A DNA stretch of 64,000 bases, taken from positions 1 through 64,000 of the forward strand of contig DAWU01000053.1 of assembly GCA_002506105.1 (NCBI GenBank), given 5' to 3'. The notes beneath the pieces were generated by a model. It saw nothing but the letters and a program-made list of their open reading frames with translations, had not been told where the DNA came from and searched no databases. The position numbers and the translations under genes are program-made. Of this stretch, positions 37,119-47,532 are shown in pieces. Source of the stretch: Methanolinea sp. UBA275. GTDB lineage: Archaea > Halobacteriota > Methanomicrobia > Methanomicrobiales > Methanospirillaceae. The stretch's first letter is position 1. Every line of letters starts with the position of its first letter.

Positions 37119-37325
37119 TTACACGGACTTTGCTGCGAGTTCCACATCCTCTTCCTTGACAGTCTTTCTTCCTGCGTGTATTGCAAACTTGTTTGCTTCT
37201 TTGACAAGACACGCGATGTAATCTTCTGCTTTTCCAACCAGAGCAACAGCGGCATCCTGGCCGACTCGTTCTGCTCCATTTTTCTTTGCAATCCTCGCAA
37301 CGGCTGCAATTGGTAATTCTGCCAC
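37119..37325 (-). CDS. Archaeal histone
   Basis: 68 residues, the length of archaeal histones without tails. The histone fold is complete: N-terminal PIAAVARIAKKNGAERV, the long central helix, and the C-terminal RKTVKEEDVELAA typical of HMf-family proteins. It wraps DNA as dimers that can stack into longer fibres. The start codon is GTG, with GAGG seven bases upstream, and a TATA element (TTTATTAATA) about 35 bases upstream on the minus strand. Confidence 0.96.
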   Translation of the reverse strand: MAELPIAAVARIAKKNGAERVGQDAAVALVGKAEDYIACLVKEANKFAIHAGRKTVKEEDVELAAKSV

Positions 37326-37475
37326 CTTAATTGCCTCAAATCAATAACGCGTGAGATAGTATTAATAAATTGCCAAAAAAAAGGAAAGAATCCGATAATC
37401 TGAAAAAGATAAAGTCGTACGGTCATGTGTGGTTGGATCTCTTCGATCCCCGATGTCTCTGTAGAACACCTTTTT

Positions 37476-37847
37476 TTACGAATCTCCGATAGCGAGAGAT
37501 AAACCCCGCTGAATACACTCGAAACTATCCTTCTTGCATCCCATCTTGAGGAGGGTTATACCTTTATTATACCAGGTTTCTGCATTATACGGATCACACT
37601 CGAGGGCCAATTCATAGCATGAAATTGCTTCCTCATATTTGCCAAGCGTATCCAGTACATTCCCCTTTGAGTGAAAAGCCCTGACGTGTCGGGCATCAAT
37701 CTTAAGAACCTGATCATAGCCCTCGATAGCTTTGGCATAGTCCTCATGATATTTCCTTTCGTTTGCCTGACGCAGCATGATCTCAATATGAGGATTAATC
37801 ATAGATACGGTCCCTGAATCACTTCTGGATCTCATGGTTTCTTCCAT
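37476..37847 (-). CDS. TPR-repeat protein
   Basis: 123 residues with two to three TPR units: YAKAIEGYDQVLKIDARHVRAFHSKG, then YEEAISCYELALECDPYNAETWYNKG, and a partial third. No signal peptide. TPR proteins are protein-binding scaffolds; the partner is unknown. A TATA element (TTTATATCAATA, about 37867-37878) lies about 25 bases before the ATG, suggesting a leaderless transcript. Confidence 0.85.
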   Translation of the reverse strand: MEETMRSRSDSGTVSMINPHIEIMLRQANERKYHEDYAKAIEGYDQVLKIDARHVRAFHSKGNVLDTLGKYEEAISCYELALECDPYNAETWYNKGITLLKMGCKKDSFECIQRGLSLAIGDS

Positions 37848-38262
37848 GGTATTCTCTTAACATTATTGATATAAATAGTTTTTGAATAACAATTATTCTT
37901 TATATATATTACTTTTGCTTTATGATTAATCAAATAAATTGCATATTAAATACCTTTCTACTATTTCATAATTATATTATTTATAATAACGCATAACCCG
38001 TTGATAGAAAATGGCGTAACGGTGCGTACAGGATATTTTTACACCACATCGGGGAATTATAAAAAGGCCTCTAGTGGACTTTGCGAGGTATTATCCAATC
38101 GCCATTGGCCAATCAGACGGTATCATATAGAGACGATGAATATTGATTTTGGGTAAGGTCCCATTCCCGCCCCTGCTGGCCTGAATAACCATTCACTGAT
38201 TTAACTTTTTCCAGTTTTATTCTGTTTGTTGCCAGGGGAAAAGAGATGAAACAGGGTCAATG
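37848..38262. other. AT-rich intergenic region
   Basis: About 415 bases, markedly richer in A and T than the neighbourhood for its first 140 bases. It includes the TPR-gene promoter, a plus-strand TATAAAAAGG at about 38059, and the palindrome ATTGGCCAAT near 38105. No gene is supported. Confidence 0.45.
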
Positions 38263-39516
38263 TCACACGATAAGATTCTTCTTGACTGCCAGGGACAGGA
38301 CATACTGCAGAACAAGCTGTGACAGTCCGAAACAAATGAGTATAATGGCTATACCAGTCCCAGGGATCAGGTTTTCGATAAGCAGCGATGTACCAAAGAG
38401 AATCATCAGGATGGCCGTAAGGAGTGCCAGAATAAGCAACAATATCATCAGCTGGAGATCTTTTCCTTCCGGTTTTCTGGCGGGCACCTCTGACCTCTGT
38501 TTTGGCCTGACCAGGGTATAAAGAAGATAAAATCCCCCGAGAATAATCAAAACCCCGATAAAGAACATCAGATGTTCAACCACCATGTCAGGAACAATAA
38601 CCGCAAACGCACCGACCGCCACAAACACCATCCCAACAAGGAGGAAGATCCAGTTGCGTTTGAACACAAGTGTCGTAATACTCCCGACTACCAGCGCCTG
38701 GACACCAAACAGCACGACCAGAATACCGTGCATGGCACGTAGTGCATATGGCAGTAACCCCAGGTTAATCGGAACCATCAGACAGCCTAAAACCAGCATG
38801 TAGAAACCATACTGCATCCCCATAACGGTGTCAAGGGAGATTCCCGGAGTTTTTGTGGACATGTCGGATTCGGGGTCAGTCCGATACACTTTCTGGAGAG
38901 CAAAAGCAAGGCAGAACAGGGCGATGCCTAAAAGAAGAGCGCCAACCGCCAGAAGATTAGTTGAATGGATACCGGGCAGGCAAATTTGTACTGCAATCAG
39001 TACGGCAATCAGGCTCTCCAGGATGCAGACAACTGCACTATTTATGGTAAGTTGCCTGATTAGTCTGTTACCCTGTGTTTTCCCGACCCAGTACCTCTCC
39101 TGTGCAAAAAAAAGCTGCACAAACAGCAGGATACTGCCAACGCCGAAAATGGCCATCACGAGAAACTTTGGAATGGTACCAAGAATCCCCGGAACAAAAC
39201 AGGTGCAAAACCCAATCACCGTGATGATGATCCCTGGAATGAGTACCGACCACGATCTTTTCACAAATCCAATCGGAATTTTTCCAGTAGTCTGCAGCTG
39301 CAAGCCAAACATAACCAGAAGGAGACCATACACACCTTCCACATAGTAGGGCAATGCTCCTGCAGCAACCGTCAACAGCACGGCACCGATGACGACCATT
39401 ATCATGCCAAAGGCCAGGAGAAGAATAACTTCCAGGCAAAGGCTCGTCTCTTCGGATATTTTCATTTTCATTGCTGGGTTGCAGGGATTTATCTGTCTTT
39501 CACAATTATCCTGCAC
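38263..39516 (-). CDS. Multi-helix membrane protein, HdeD/DUF308-like repeats
   Basis: 417 residues with about twelve transmembrane helices in two related halves. Each half has the pattern of an HdeD/DUF308-like unit (for example LLTVAAGALPYYVEGVYGLLLVMFGLQ in the first and LLPYALRAMHGILVVLFGVQAL in the second), so the gene seems to come from an internal duplication. It has no transporter signature that I recognise. HdeD-like proteins are linked to acid or stress response in bacteria; no function is known here. The start ATG at 39516 is followed by other ATG codons within 20 residues, so the N-terminus is uncertain. Confidence 0.75.
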   Translation of the reverse strand: MQDNCERQINPCNPAMKMKISEETSLCLEVILLLAFGMIMVVIGAVLLTVAAGALPYYVEGVYGLLLVMFGLQLQTTGKIPIGFVKRSWSVLIPGIIITVIGFCTCFVPGILGTIPKFLVMAIFGVGSILLFVQLFFAQERYWVGKTQGNRLIRQLTINSAVVCILESLIAVLIAVQICLPGIHSTNLLAVGALLLGIALFCLAFALQKVYRTDPESDMSTKTPGISLDTVMGMQYGFYMLVLGCLMVPINLGLLPYALRAMHGILVVLFGVQALVVGSITTLVFKRNWIFLLVGMVFVAVGAFAVIVPDMVVEHLMFFIGVLIILGGFYLLYTLVRPKQRSEVPARKPEGKDLQLMILLLILALLTAILMILFGTSLLIENLIPGTGIAIILICFGLSQLVLQYVLSLAVKKNLIV

Positions 39517-39750
39517 ATTTTTTGAAATATTTTACAGGCAATGATCAGTAAATGCCGGTTCTTTTCATCAATCCGCGTATCACGTTAAAAACAGGGTGAA
39601 ATGACAAAACCTTTCAGGTACTTTTGATGAAATAGACCCGGTATTTTCATGTCAAATCATATACTTGAAATATGGTAAAAAAACTGTCCATTCGGTTACA
39701 ATTGAAAATAACCTGCGTAAAAGAGATGCTTCCTGACCCACTATCCCGCA

Positions 39751-42342
39751 TCACGATGCATCAGGGACACGTTCGGTATAGGCATGGAGGAACCGCTGAC
39801 CGGAATAAACCCCATCTGTCGCGGTCTTCCCGGATTTTCCTGCCTGAACAACGATTCCAGCATCCCTCCAGGGCCCCTGTTCCGTGAGAACAACCGCCCC
39901 CTCTGTCTTCCCGTACGCGGTAAGGGATGCCTCCTTGATAGTAAGTGATTTCCCCGTAATGCCGGCACGGAAACCGTAAGCCTCAACATTACCGGCTAGC
40001 ACGGATATTTCCCCGCACGGCACGGATATCGCGTAATTCTCGGCATCAATCGTGATAAGGCCCCCTAATTCGAGATCTCCCTTCTCAACAACAATACCAC
40101 AGCCTCCCGAATCCCTCATCCGTGAATTGGTAATCCTGATAATCCCACAAGGGATCTTTGTTGATCCTGACGGGATGAGCATCCCGTATTCATCCGCGGT
40201 AATCTCCACTCTCCCGTTGGTAATAATCAGATTGCCCTTCTCGGATACAATTCCGCCAAATCTGCCGGAAACAATGACTGTCGCTCCATGGCTGACGATA
40301 TCCTTTGTTGTATAAATCCCCACATTGCCGTTTGCATTCAAATTTACCACGGTACCAAGGATCAGATCGCCCTCTTTCACCGAAAGACCGATCTCCACGC
40401 CGGAAATCTTCAGACGACCACGTTCAATTTTCAGCGATTTTCCCACAGAAAATCCGATATTTCCGGAAGCCGAGAGACGAATACTTTCAATTACCGCAGA
40501 TCCTGCCACAACAAGTCCGTGTGTACGGCCGGATACTGTGATGGATCCAAAGGTCAAGGTCATTTTTTCCCCGGAAATCCGCATGCCATCTTCAGCCTCC
40601 CCAGAGACTGATATATCCCCGCCAGACATAGTATAGGAGCCGTTCACCACAATTCCGTTGATCTTGCCAATCCCCATAATCTGGCCACCAGAGATTTCTG
40701 CATTTCCTGCAATCTGCATTGCCGTATCTCCTGTAAGCATCAGACCTCCCCCGATATAGTTCAGGTCAACCCCAACAGATATTCCGGTCTCCCCGGATGC
40801 AGTGATATTTCCGTTTTGTATCTGCAGGTTTCCTCCAACCGCGATGGCTATTTTTCCTGAGATTTCGTAATCCCCGGAAAGATCCATATTTTGGGAAACA
40901 AAACACCCATAATTCTCTCCTGACAGAGTACCATTCGACCGGAGAATATTGCACGAACCGTTTACCTGCACACAGGATGCTGCATTCAGATCAAATGTCG
41001 AAACGTCAACTGTGAGACTGCCCTCCTCCAGAAGAATACCTGTATCGCCGCAGAAGGCGTCAAAAATAGCAGAAGATATATCTATAGAGCCGTGGTGAAT
41101 CAGGATACCGCATCCCTCCGGACTCTCGATCTTGAGGCCCCCTACGGAGAAATTCATGTCTCCGGCAAGGTCAATTCCTGCACGATTTCCATAGATTGTC
41201 AGGGAACACATGCCGTTTATGGTTAATCCCCCGAATGCCGATCTGATTGCGGTCGTTTCAGAACTGATGTCGAGTACGCTGCCGTTTGTGATGATGATAT
41301 TCCCTGCCGAAAAGATCCCGTACTCGCTTGTCCTGATGATAAGAACAGTTTTTGCAATTTCCAGGGAGCCAGACTCAACTAAAATCCCCGCGTCGTCTCC
41401 CTTTATAGTCAACGTAGCCAAACCAATGAGTTTTAGGGTTCCATTGTGAATGAGAATTCCCGGACCATGAGGGCTTAAGATCTGGTTGTCCATCTGTTCC
41501 ACGCGGATCGTGAGATCTCCGGATGCTTCAATTGAAGACCCATGATAATTGGAAAGGAAAAGGGTGCGTGTTTCTGCCACCCAGTTCCACCCATTACCAT
41601 AACAGTCGTCTTCCCCGGAGTAGGATTTCCCGCCGATGATAAACTCATCATTGACCTCCTGCGCTCCTGACCTGCATTGATTGCTGTTTGCGGCATCAAG
41701 ATTGGTATGCGGTTCATCGTCATGTTGTTTTGCACAAAAGAGTTCGTAATCCAGTCCCTGCCTCAGTGTTGGGCCTGCAATAGCCAGGAGATTGGTGCAA
41801 TGCGTGATTACGCTATCGAAATCCCCACACCGCCGCATGGTATCAATGACCGGAACCCATTTGTCCGAAGGGATGTCGGCAAATGTTTTGTTGCCTGCAA
41901 ATATCAGGGAGAGGGCTTTCCTACGACAGGAGACGGCTATCTCACGCTGGCGCATGGTGTCAGCGGACCATGCGGCCATGAGATAATAGTCTAGGGCTTT
42001 TTTCGGATTTTTCTCCTCCAGCTGGATACGGGCAGCACGTATATACCGTGAAGCTAACGGGGGGCTATCCGGATTCTGGAGATCGAAGAAATCAGGAGAC
42101 TGCAGGAAGTCTTTGGTGGTTCCTGTTTTCTCCCCGATGTCTTCCGCAATGTATCCGCAATGTGGACATACTTCAAGTTGGTTTTTAAGAATTTCCGCTG
42201 TCAGTTCCTTTGGACGACCATCAAGTTCCACTATTCCCGAGGTCTCTGCCGTAATGGGATCCGTGGAGGGTGCACTGAATATCTGTTTCGATGATTTATG
42301 GCAGATAAAACAGGTTTTGGGGACGGTCTTCATCTGCGGCAT
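39751..42342 (-). CDS. DUF2225/TPR-like protein with long beta-helix
   Basis: 863 residues. The N-terminus has CFIC (11-14) and CPHCGY (59-64), the paired-Cys pattern of DUF2225, followed by a helical TPR-like region (about 95-215). From about 225 to 830 it is a series of short strand-turn repeats of about 20-25 residues (units such as GILVESGSLEIAKTV, GIVSEKGNLIITNGRVEIT, GIFSAGNIIITNGSVLDIS), as in parallel beta-helix carbohydrate-binding proteins. No signal peptide is visible, so the beta-helix appears to be cytoplasmic. I know of no described protein with this domain order. Function unknown. Confidence 0.75.
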   Translation of the reverse strand: MPQMKTVPKTCFICHKSSKQIFSAPSTDPITAETSGIVELDGRPKELTAEILKNQLEVCPHCGYIAEDIGEKTGTTKDFLQSPDFFDLQNPDSPPLASRYIRAARIQLEEKNPKKALDYYLMAAWSADTMRQREIAVSCRRKALSLIFAGNKTFADIPSDKWVPVIDTMRRCGDFDSVITHCTNLLAIAGPTLRQGLDYELFCAKQHDDEPHTNLDAANSNQCRSGAQEVNDEFIIGGKSYSGEDDCYGNGWNWVAETRTLFLSNYHGSSIEASGDLTIRVEQMDNQILSPHGPGILIHNGTLKLIGLATLTIKGDDAGILVESGSLEIAKTVLIIRTSEYGIFSAGNIIITNGSVLDISSETTAIRSAFGGLTINGMCSLTIYGNRAGIDLAGDMNFSVGGLKIESPEGCGILIHHGSIDISSAIFDAFCGDTGILLEEGSLTVDVSTFDLNAASCVQVNGSCNILRSNGTLSGENYGCFVSQNMDLSGDYEISGKIAIAVGGNLQIQNGNITASGETGISVGVDLNYIGGGLMLTGDTAMQIAGNAEISGGQIMGIGKINGIVVNGSYTMSGGDISVSGEAEDGMRISGEKMTLTFGSITVSGRTHGLVVAGSAVIESIRLSASGNIGFSVGKSLKIERGRLKISGVEIGLSVKEGDLILGTVVNLNANGNVGIYTTKDIVSHGATVIVSGRFGGIVSEKGNLIITNGRVEITADEYGMLIPSGSTKIPCGIIRITNSRMRDSGGCGIVVEKGDLELGGLITIDAENYAISVPCGEISVLAGNVEAYGFRAGITGKSLTIKEASLTAYGKTEGAVVLTEQGPWRDAGIVVQAGKSGKTATDGVYSGQRFLHAYTERVPDAS

Positions 42343-42440
42343 GACAACCTCACTTTGGTGATTACACTATATAAACCACGCAACTATATCCAGTTAACAC
42401 TTGGGTACGATCATCAAATAGATCTTGGTCGCAATGGTCA

Positions 42441-42814
42441 TTACCAAAAATTCGCCTCTTCAACACTGCCAAGGTTCTTTAAAATTAATGCCTTGTTTTT
42501 CCAAAAATCTGAATAATCAGGGTCAATTTCAAGTGCTCTATTGTATTTCCGGTGGCCGGGTCGATGACCTCGACCATGCCTGGCTGGATCGTGCCATGTG
42601 CCGGGGAGGAGAATTCCAGCTTGTAGGCGATATTGACTCCGCCCGTACTCTCGACCGGGATTGGCGGAAACGGGACAGTGAGGGTGACATCCGGCGATCC
42701 GGCGGCCAGATCTTTTGTGGCGCTGGTCTGTGAAGGCTGGGTGCATCCTGCACACCATGCGGCTCCAATGACAATCATAAGGATAAAGAGAGTGCCCTTT
42801 GGTGATATGGTCAA
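42441..42814 (-). pseudogene. Chimeric remnant: lipoprotein start joined to TPR end
   Basis: The frame from 42814 begins with a lipoprotein signal (ending WCAGC) and about 70 residues of a beta-rich protein, up to VEVIDPATGN. At about 42545 the plausible coding passes to another frame, which reads NRALEIDPDYSDFWKNKALI and ends 42441: clearly a TPR unit. Each half looks like a piece of a longer gene, so two truncated genes appear to have been joined out of frame. Neither original is seen intact in the window, though a TPR gene lies at 37476. Confidence 0.6.
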
Positions 42815-43110
42815 AACAAGCGGTGGTTATTTTTTTTTGGAATGAGAAAATGAGAGGATTTTTCCCGGGCGGGGACGGAAAAATCGTGGTGTCCGGCAGA
42901 CATTCTCCGGATCTCCCGCGTCGACCGTCAGACCGCTGTCATCCGGAACCGGTATCGCAACCCTGCCCGGTGCGAACGCCCGCGTATATTTCGCAAGGGT
43001 CTCCAGGATCTCATCATATCCCCGGGTATCTACGAGGTCTTTGGAAAAGAATATACCGTTACGTCAGAAACGGAAATTTCGCGTGAACTGACAAAGCTAA
43101 CAAATTGAGA
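42815..43110. other. Intergenic stretch, possible gene remnant
   Basis: About 296 bases. From roughly 42915 to 43107 one plus-strand frame reads without stops and ends EVFGKEYTVTSETEIS...LTN, but it has no start codon. It may be the 3' end of a lost gene. A T9 run is at about 42831. Confidence 0.3.
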
Positions 43111-45701
43111 TCACACACCACAGTGAGTGGCACGCCAGTGACCGTTTGGTACCGTAATCACAAAACGGGCACCTTTCCCCAAAATGCCGTCCTCGTGAAT
43201 AGTCATCCCTGTAATGGCCAGGATCTCTCTGGTAAAAAATAACCCGAGACCGCTCCCCTCCCCGTATCCACGCTCAAAGATCCTCTCCTTCTCATCAGGG
43301 GGTATTCCCACTCCATCATCTTCCCACGTGATCGTGAATACGGGATCAGTGACTTCACAGGATACCCGAATTATCGAAAGGTGCTCTCCCCCATGCCTGA
43401 GGGAATTATCGAGGAGGTTCTCAAAAACTTTCCCTACCATCGGATCGGCATACACCTCTGCAACACATCGGTCCCGATGCAGATGAAGCGAGGGCGGGAC
43501 CTCACACCGGCGGATGAGTGTATCAATATCCTGCCAGATTGGTTGTTGTGAACCGAGGGTCTCATATTCTTTGGTAAACTTGATCTGTCGCTTGATCTTC
43601 TCAAGGGTCTGCAGTATCTTATCCTTGAAGGGTTGCTGATGAAGCCCGTCCGAACCTTCCATCAGATCGAGATATCCTTCCGCGGCCATGAGCTGTTCAG
43701 GATGTCGTGTCGGGTAATCCCCGTAAGCAGGTGCATCTGACGGTGGGCTTTCCTGATGGCCTCTTCAGCCTCTTTCCGCTGGGTAATGTCAGTGATGAAT
43801 CCCTCGAGGAAAAGCAGTTCATTGTCTTCTGAATACACTCCGCGACCGCGTTCCCATACCCAGCGGGTTTTCCCATCCCGGGTGATGATGGGATATTCCA
43901 ACTCGAAGACCTGGTGTTGTTCCAGCACTTCCTGCCAGTGGTTCCACAGGAGCTCACGGTAATCAGGAAGGATAATATCATTGAAGGTAAGTGTGGCATT
44001 CCCGATGAAATCATCCGGGGCATACCCGGTGAGGTCCCGGCACCCCTCACTGATATATTCCATGGTCCAGTCGCGATCATTCCTGCAGCGATACGCAAAT
44101 CCCGGCAGGTTGCTGATAAGCGTGGAGAGGAACCGTTCCCGTTCTTTCAGGTTCTCCTCGCCATGCTTGCGATCAGTGATATCGTTGTAAATTGCGACAA
44201 TCTCACCTGTCGGCAGGCGATAGGTCCAGTTCTCCCGCCAAGACCCGGCGTCGTGAGCATCGCGGTAGATGGTGTCCGGGTAGAACTCGGCTGTTCCTGT
44301 CTTCCATACTCTCTGGAATACCGAAAAGATGCCGAACTCCTTTACCCCAGGAAAGACCTCGGTGACTTTCTTTCCTATGATGTCTTCCTTCCTGACATGT
44401 TCGATGGATTCGGCAGCAGTATTAAAATCCCTGATGATGAAGTCCCTGCCGTCATCAACAGCCTCGTATATTGCAACCCCGCTCGGCATCCTGGTGAAGA
44501 GCTGCCGGAACCGTTCCTCACTCCCGATAAGATCTTCCTGAGTCTTTTTCCAGAGAGTGATATCCTGGAGGGAGGAGATGCTCTTCTTGGTTCCCGGGAT
44601 CATCCCGATCGAGAGATAGATGGTGCGGATATCCCCGGATTTTGTCACGAATTGGAACTCATAGTGGGTCAGGGCCTTTTCATGGTGCTTCCTGCGAAGC
44701 TCGTGCTGGGCGGTCATTCGCTCCAGGTCTTCCGGGACTACGAATTCGGTCCAGCATTTCTTTCCTTCGATCTCATCCCTTGAATACCCGCTCAGTCGTG
44801 TAAATTCAGAATTCGCGAGGCTGATGATCCGGTTCTCCTCGATGACCACCATCGCAGTGCCGGTATTTTCAAACACCGCCCGGTACTTCTCCTCGCTCTC
44901 CTTCAATGCCTCCTCGGCTTCTTTTAGTTCCGTGATATCCCGACCGACTGACTGGTATTCCACCAGGGTACCATGCTGATCGAAGATCGCCCGGTCCACC
45001 CACCGCTGCCACCGGATGCTCCCGTCCGGCATGATGATTCGCTGATCGATCGTACCGTAGGGGTGTTCCCGCGTAAGCGATGCAATCAGCCGGCCAACAC
45101 CTCTTTTGTCTTCCGGGGGGATTGCCGGTCTGAACAGGCTCCCGATGATCTCCTCCCTTTTCAGCCCGAAATAGCGGCAATACGCCTCGTTCACAAAACT
45201 ATGGGTGCCGTCTGGGAGGAAACGGCAGATGAATTCTGTCTGGTCCTCGACCACATTCCGGTATCGCTCCTCGCTCTCAATGAGATCCTTCTCCACCTGC
45301 CTGCGGGTGACCGCGTAACGGACCTTGGTGGAGAGCTCGGCGACCTGGGCTTTCATGTCGCTCCCTTTCTGGAGGTAAAAATTCGCGCCGCTGTTGATGG
45401 CGTCAATGACGACCTCCTCGCGGCCGCGGCCGGTAAAGAGAATGAACGGGATGTTGCCGAACTGCTCCCGGACCGCATTCAAAAAGGTGATCCCGTCCAT
45501 CTCCGGCATCTGGTAATCGGAGATGATGGCGTCATAAGGGCGTTCAGAGAGTGTACGAAGAGCGTCAGGAGCATTCTGCACAGTGGTGACCGAACATTCT
45601 CCGGACCGTTCCAGGGAAATTTTCATAATATCGAGAAAGGCGGGTTCATCATCGACATATAAGATCGAAATGGCCGGTCGCCGAACCCTGGACGGTTCCA
45701 T
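43111..45701 (-). pseudogene. REC-PAS4 histidine kinase split by a frameshift
   Basis: The frame 45701-43662 encodes a receiver domain (LYVDDEP, phospho-Asp in IISDYQMPEMDG), four PAS domains and the start of the kinase core, TGITRHDILN, then runs into unrelated residues and a stop. The frame 43689-43111 continues exactly where the first breaks off: QLMAAEGYLDL, N-box NLLDNSLRHG, G1 DDGVGIP, G2 SGLGLFF. One base is missing at about 43693-43695 (AACAGCTC where AACCAGCTC is expected; compare HDVANQL in the kinase at 18391). Restoring it would give an 863-residue kinase. The gene is either newly inactivated or carries a sequencing error. Confidence 0.88.
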
Positions 45702-46132
45702 ACTATGCTAATTCCAAGATACTAGTATAACAAATTTTTTCAATCGCATTTTGTAGACGCGGGAGGTTGTCATCAATGGTATGATACGCAGGTTCCACCC
45801 AGTGAGAATGTCTTTCATGCACTAGCAAGGATGCATCAATATACCCCATTCCTATGCTCCACTTGTCCGGGCTGCATCCCATACTCCAGAAAAAAGGCAT
45901 CTCTGGTTCTTCGGGGCAATGCCGGTTCCTCATCCGTCCGCGCATGATTCCCACGGGGCAGGAATACGGCAATCCCAACCTTCACATGCAGGAAGCGAAC
46001 CATCAATGGCCCTGAATCCCTGCTGACCCTGTTGAGTCCGGGGATGCAGGCGAGAGGGTGCAGGGGATGCCGCACCATGACATGGGAAACATTTTCATAG
46101 ATGGGTTGTCATGCATTGTCAGGGTTATACAT
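45702..46132. other. Intergenic region before the GHMP gene
   Basis: About 430 bases between divergent genes. Two overlapping minus-strand frames of 80-90 codons look partly similar in composition to coding sequence but have no recognisable domain or ribosome-binding site. I do not call a gene. Confidence 0.4.
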
Positions 46133-47212
46133 ATGGCCATCATGAAGATCAGGGGAGGAGACCTCGATCTCGTCGAATACGAGTTCAACGTCTTTCCCCC
46201 GGGTGAGGAGATCCGGACACTCGGGATACCACGCCCGAAGTCCCTTGCACCGGTTAAGGGGACCGTCAAGGTTACATCCCCGGCACGGATTCACCTAACA
46301 GTGCTCGACATGAACAGATTTTCACCAGCACGCCCCGGGGGCGGCGGTGTCGGCTTTGCGATCCAGCTTTACTGCAGCGTTGAGGTGAAATGCCTCACAA
46401 AAGGACTCGAGATCGATTATAACCGCCCGGCAATCATCAAACATTTCGTGGAGGTCTTCAAGAAAATCTCGGGATACAAGGGGGGGTTCTCTATCAAGGC
46501 CACCGATCACCAGCACCAGCACGTTGGCCTCGGATCCACGAGCACGATCATGATATCCCTCGCAACCGCCATGAATGACGCGGTCGGGTCGCAGTTTACA
46601 GACGATCAGCTCCGGAAGATGATCGGGTACAACTACGTCGAAGAGACCGTGGAAGGCAATGTCGCATTTGGATTCGAGACCGGGGTCGGGCCGGCCGTCA
46701 GCATCCATGGCGGCATGGCAATCATGGGTGACGAGATCTCGCTCGTGTACCACCATTCCTTTGCGGAGGGAAAGACGGTCTACATCATCATCCCGCCGAC
46801 AGAGATCTCGTCTGCAGGAACCCAGGAGTTCGATCTCCTGATGAACAAAGCCCGGGTGCTCGACTACCGCGACCGCGAGATCAAGGCCTACATGATCATG
46901 ATGGACCTGATCCCGGCGCTCGAAAAGGCTGACCTTGGGAAAATTGGAAACACCATCTGGGAGATCGAGTTCCGTGGATCGAAGCGGGCCGAGGTGGAGC
47001 ACCATAGTTACTCAATCTACCGCCACATGAGCCGCCTCAGGGAGGCCGGTTTTGAGTTCGTGGGGATGAGCTCTGTCGGACCTTCAATTGCGATCATCAC
47101 GGACAAGAAGAAGTCAGAAGTCGAGAAGATCATGAAGGACCTTGGATTTTCAATCGCAATCGTGACAAAAGTGGACAACAAGGGTCTTGTAATAAAGCAC
47201 GACAAGAAGTAG
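46133..47212 (+). CDS. GHMP-fold protein resembling beta-RFAP synthase
   Basis: About 359 residues from the ATG at 46133 (46142 is also possible). The GHMP-type features are TSPARIHLTVLDMNRF near the start, the glycine loop HVGLGSTSTIMISLATAM, and FETGVGPAVSIHGGMAI. This order fits beta-ribofuranosylaminobenzene 5'-phosphate synthase, the first committed enzyme of the methanopterin side chain. The match is to the family pattern and I cannot exclude a sister function. The DUF447, CitG-like and marker-9 genes at 48.9-51.4 kb support a cofactor role, since the first two types also occur in C1-carrier gene clusters of methylotrophic bacteria. Confidence 0.7.
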   Translation: MAIMKIRGGDLDLVEYEFNVFPPGEEIRTLGIPRPKSLAPVKGTVKVTSPARIHLTVLDMNRFSPARPGGGGVGFAIQLYCSVEVKCLTKGLEIDYNRPAIIKHFVEVFKKISGYKGGFSIKATDHQHQHVGLGSTSTIMISLATAMNDAVGSQFTDDQLRKMIGYNYVEETVEGNVAFGFETGVGPAVSIHGGMAIMGDEISLVYHHSFAEGKTVYIIIPPTEISSAGTQEFDLLMNKARVLDYRDREIKAYMIMMDLIPALEKADLGKIGNTIWEIEFRGSKRAEVEHHSYSIYRHMSRLREAGFEFVGMSSVGPSIAIITDKKKSEVEKIMKDLGFSIAIVTKVDNKGLVIKHDKK

Positions 47213-47221
47213 ACAACACAA

Positions 47222-47247
47222 GGAGCAAGAATACTCCATTTTTTTCA
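47222..47247 (+). terminator. Hairpin and T-run after the GHMP gene
   Basis: GGAG pairs with CTCC across an 8-base loop and a seven-T run follows. It lies 10 bases after the stop codon. Confidence 0.5.
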
Positions 47248-47376
47248 TCCCAAAGAATAGCACCCGGCCTCTCCCGGCAGGCTGAAGTGTCAGTCATCCT
47301 TCTTTTCCGCAATGTTCAGAGACGGGAATACCAACCCTCTCATCCCCTCTCCGGCGTAACGAAATGGCGAAGCCTT

Positions 47377-47388
47377 CTTCTTAAGAAG
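47377..47388. promoter_or_regulatory. 12-base palindrome upstream of hypA
   Basis: CTTCTTAAGAAG is a perfect palindrome about 145 bases before hypA in a 320-base region with no gene. A TATA-like GCTTTATGCC lies about 30 bases further on. Possible operator for the hyp genes. Confidence 0.35.
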
Positions 47389-47532
47389 CGTGCACGTCCT
47401 CACTGGCAGGACATAATGCTTTATGCCGGACTTGCCCCAATATATTCGCTCAATTACCTTCCTGAGGATGACGGGGCTTCTCCTCCAGCACAGTCCCTCA
47501 TTCCCGGCAGGAACTCTGCGAGGATCCCCTGG

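Noticed and set aside
38095..38115. Repeated CCAATC words and ATTGGCCAAT palindrome as an att site or phage end
   Set aside because: Too short, and no integrase or tRNA is nearby.
45703..45978. 91-codon minus-strand frame upstream of the broken kinase
   Set aside because: It has some protein-like stretches but no start signal, domain or conserved Cys pattern; I left it as intergenic.
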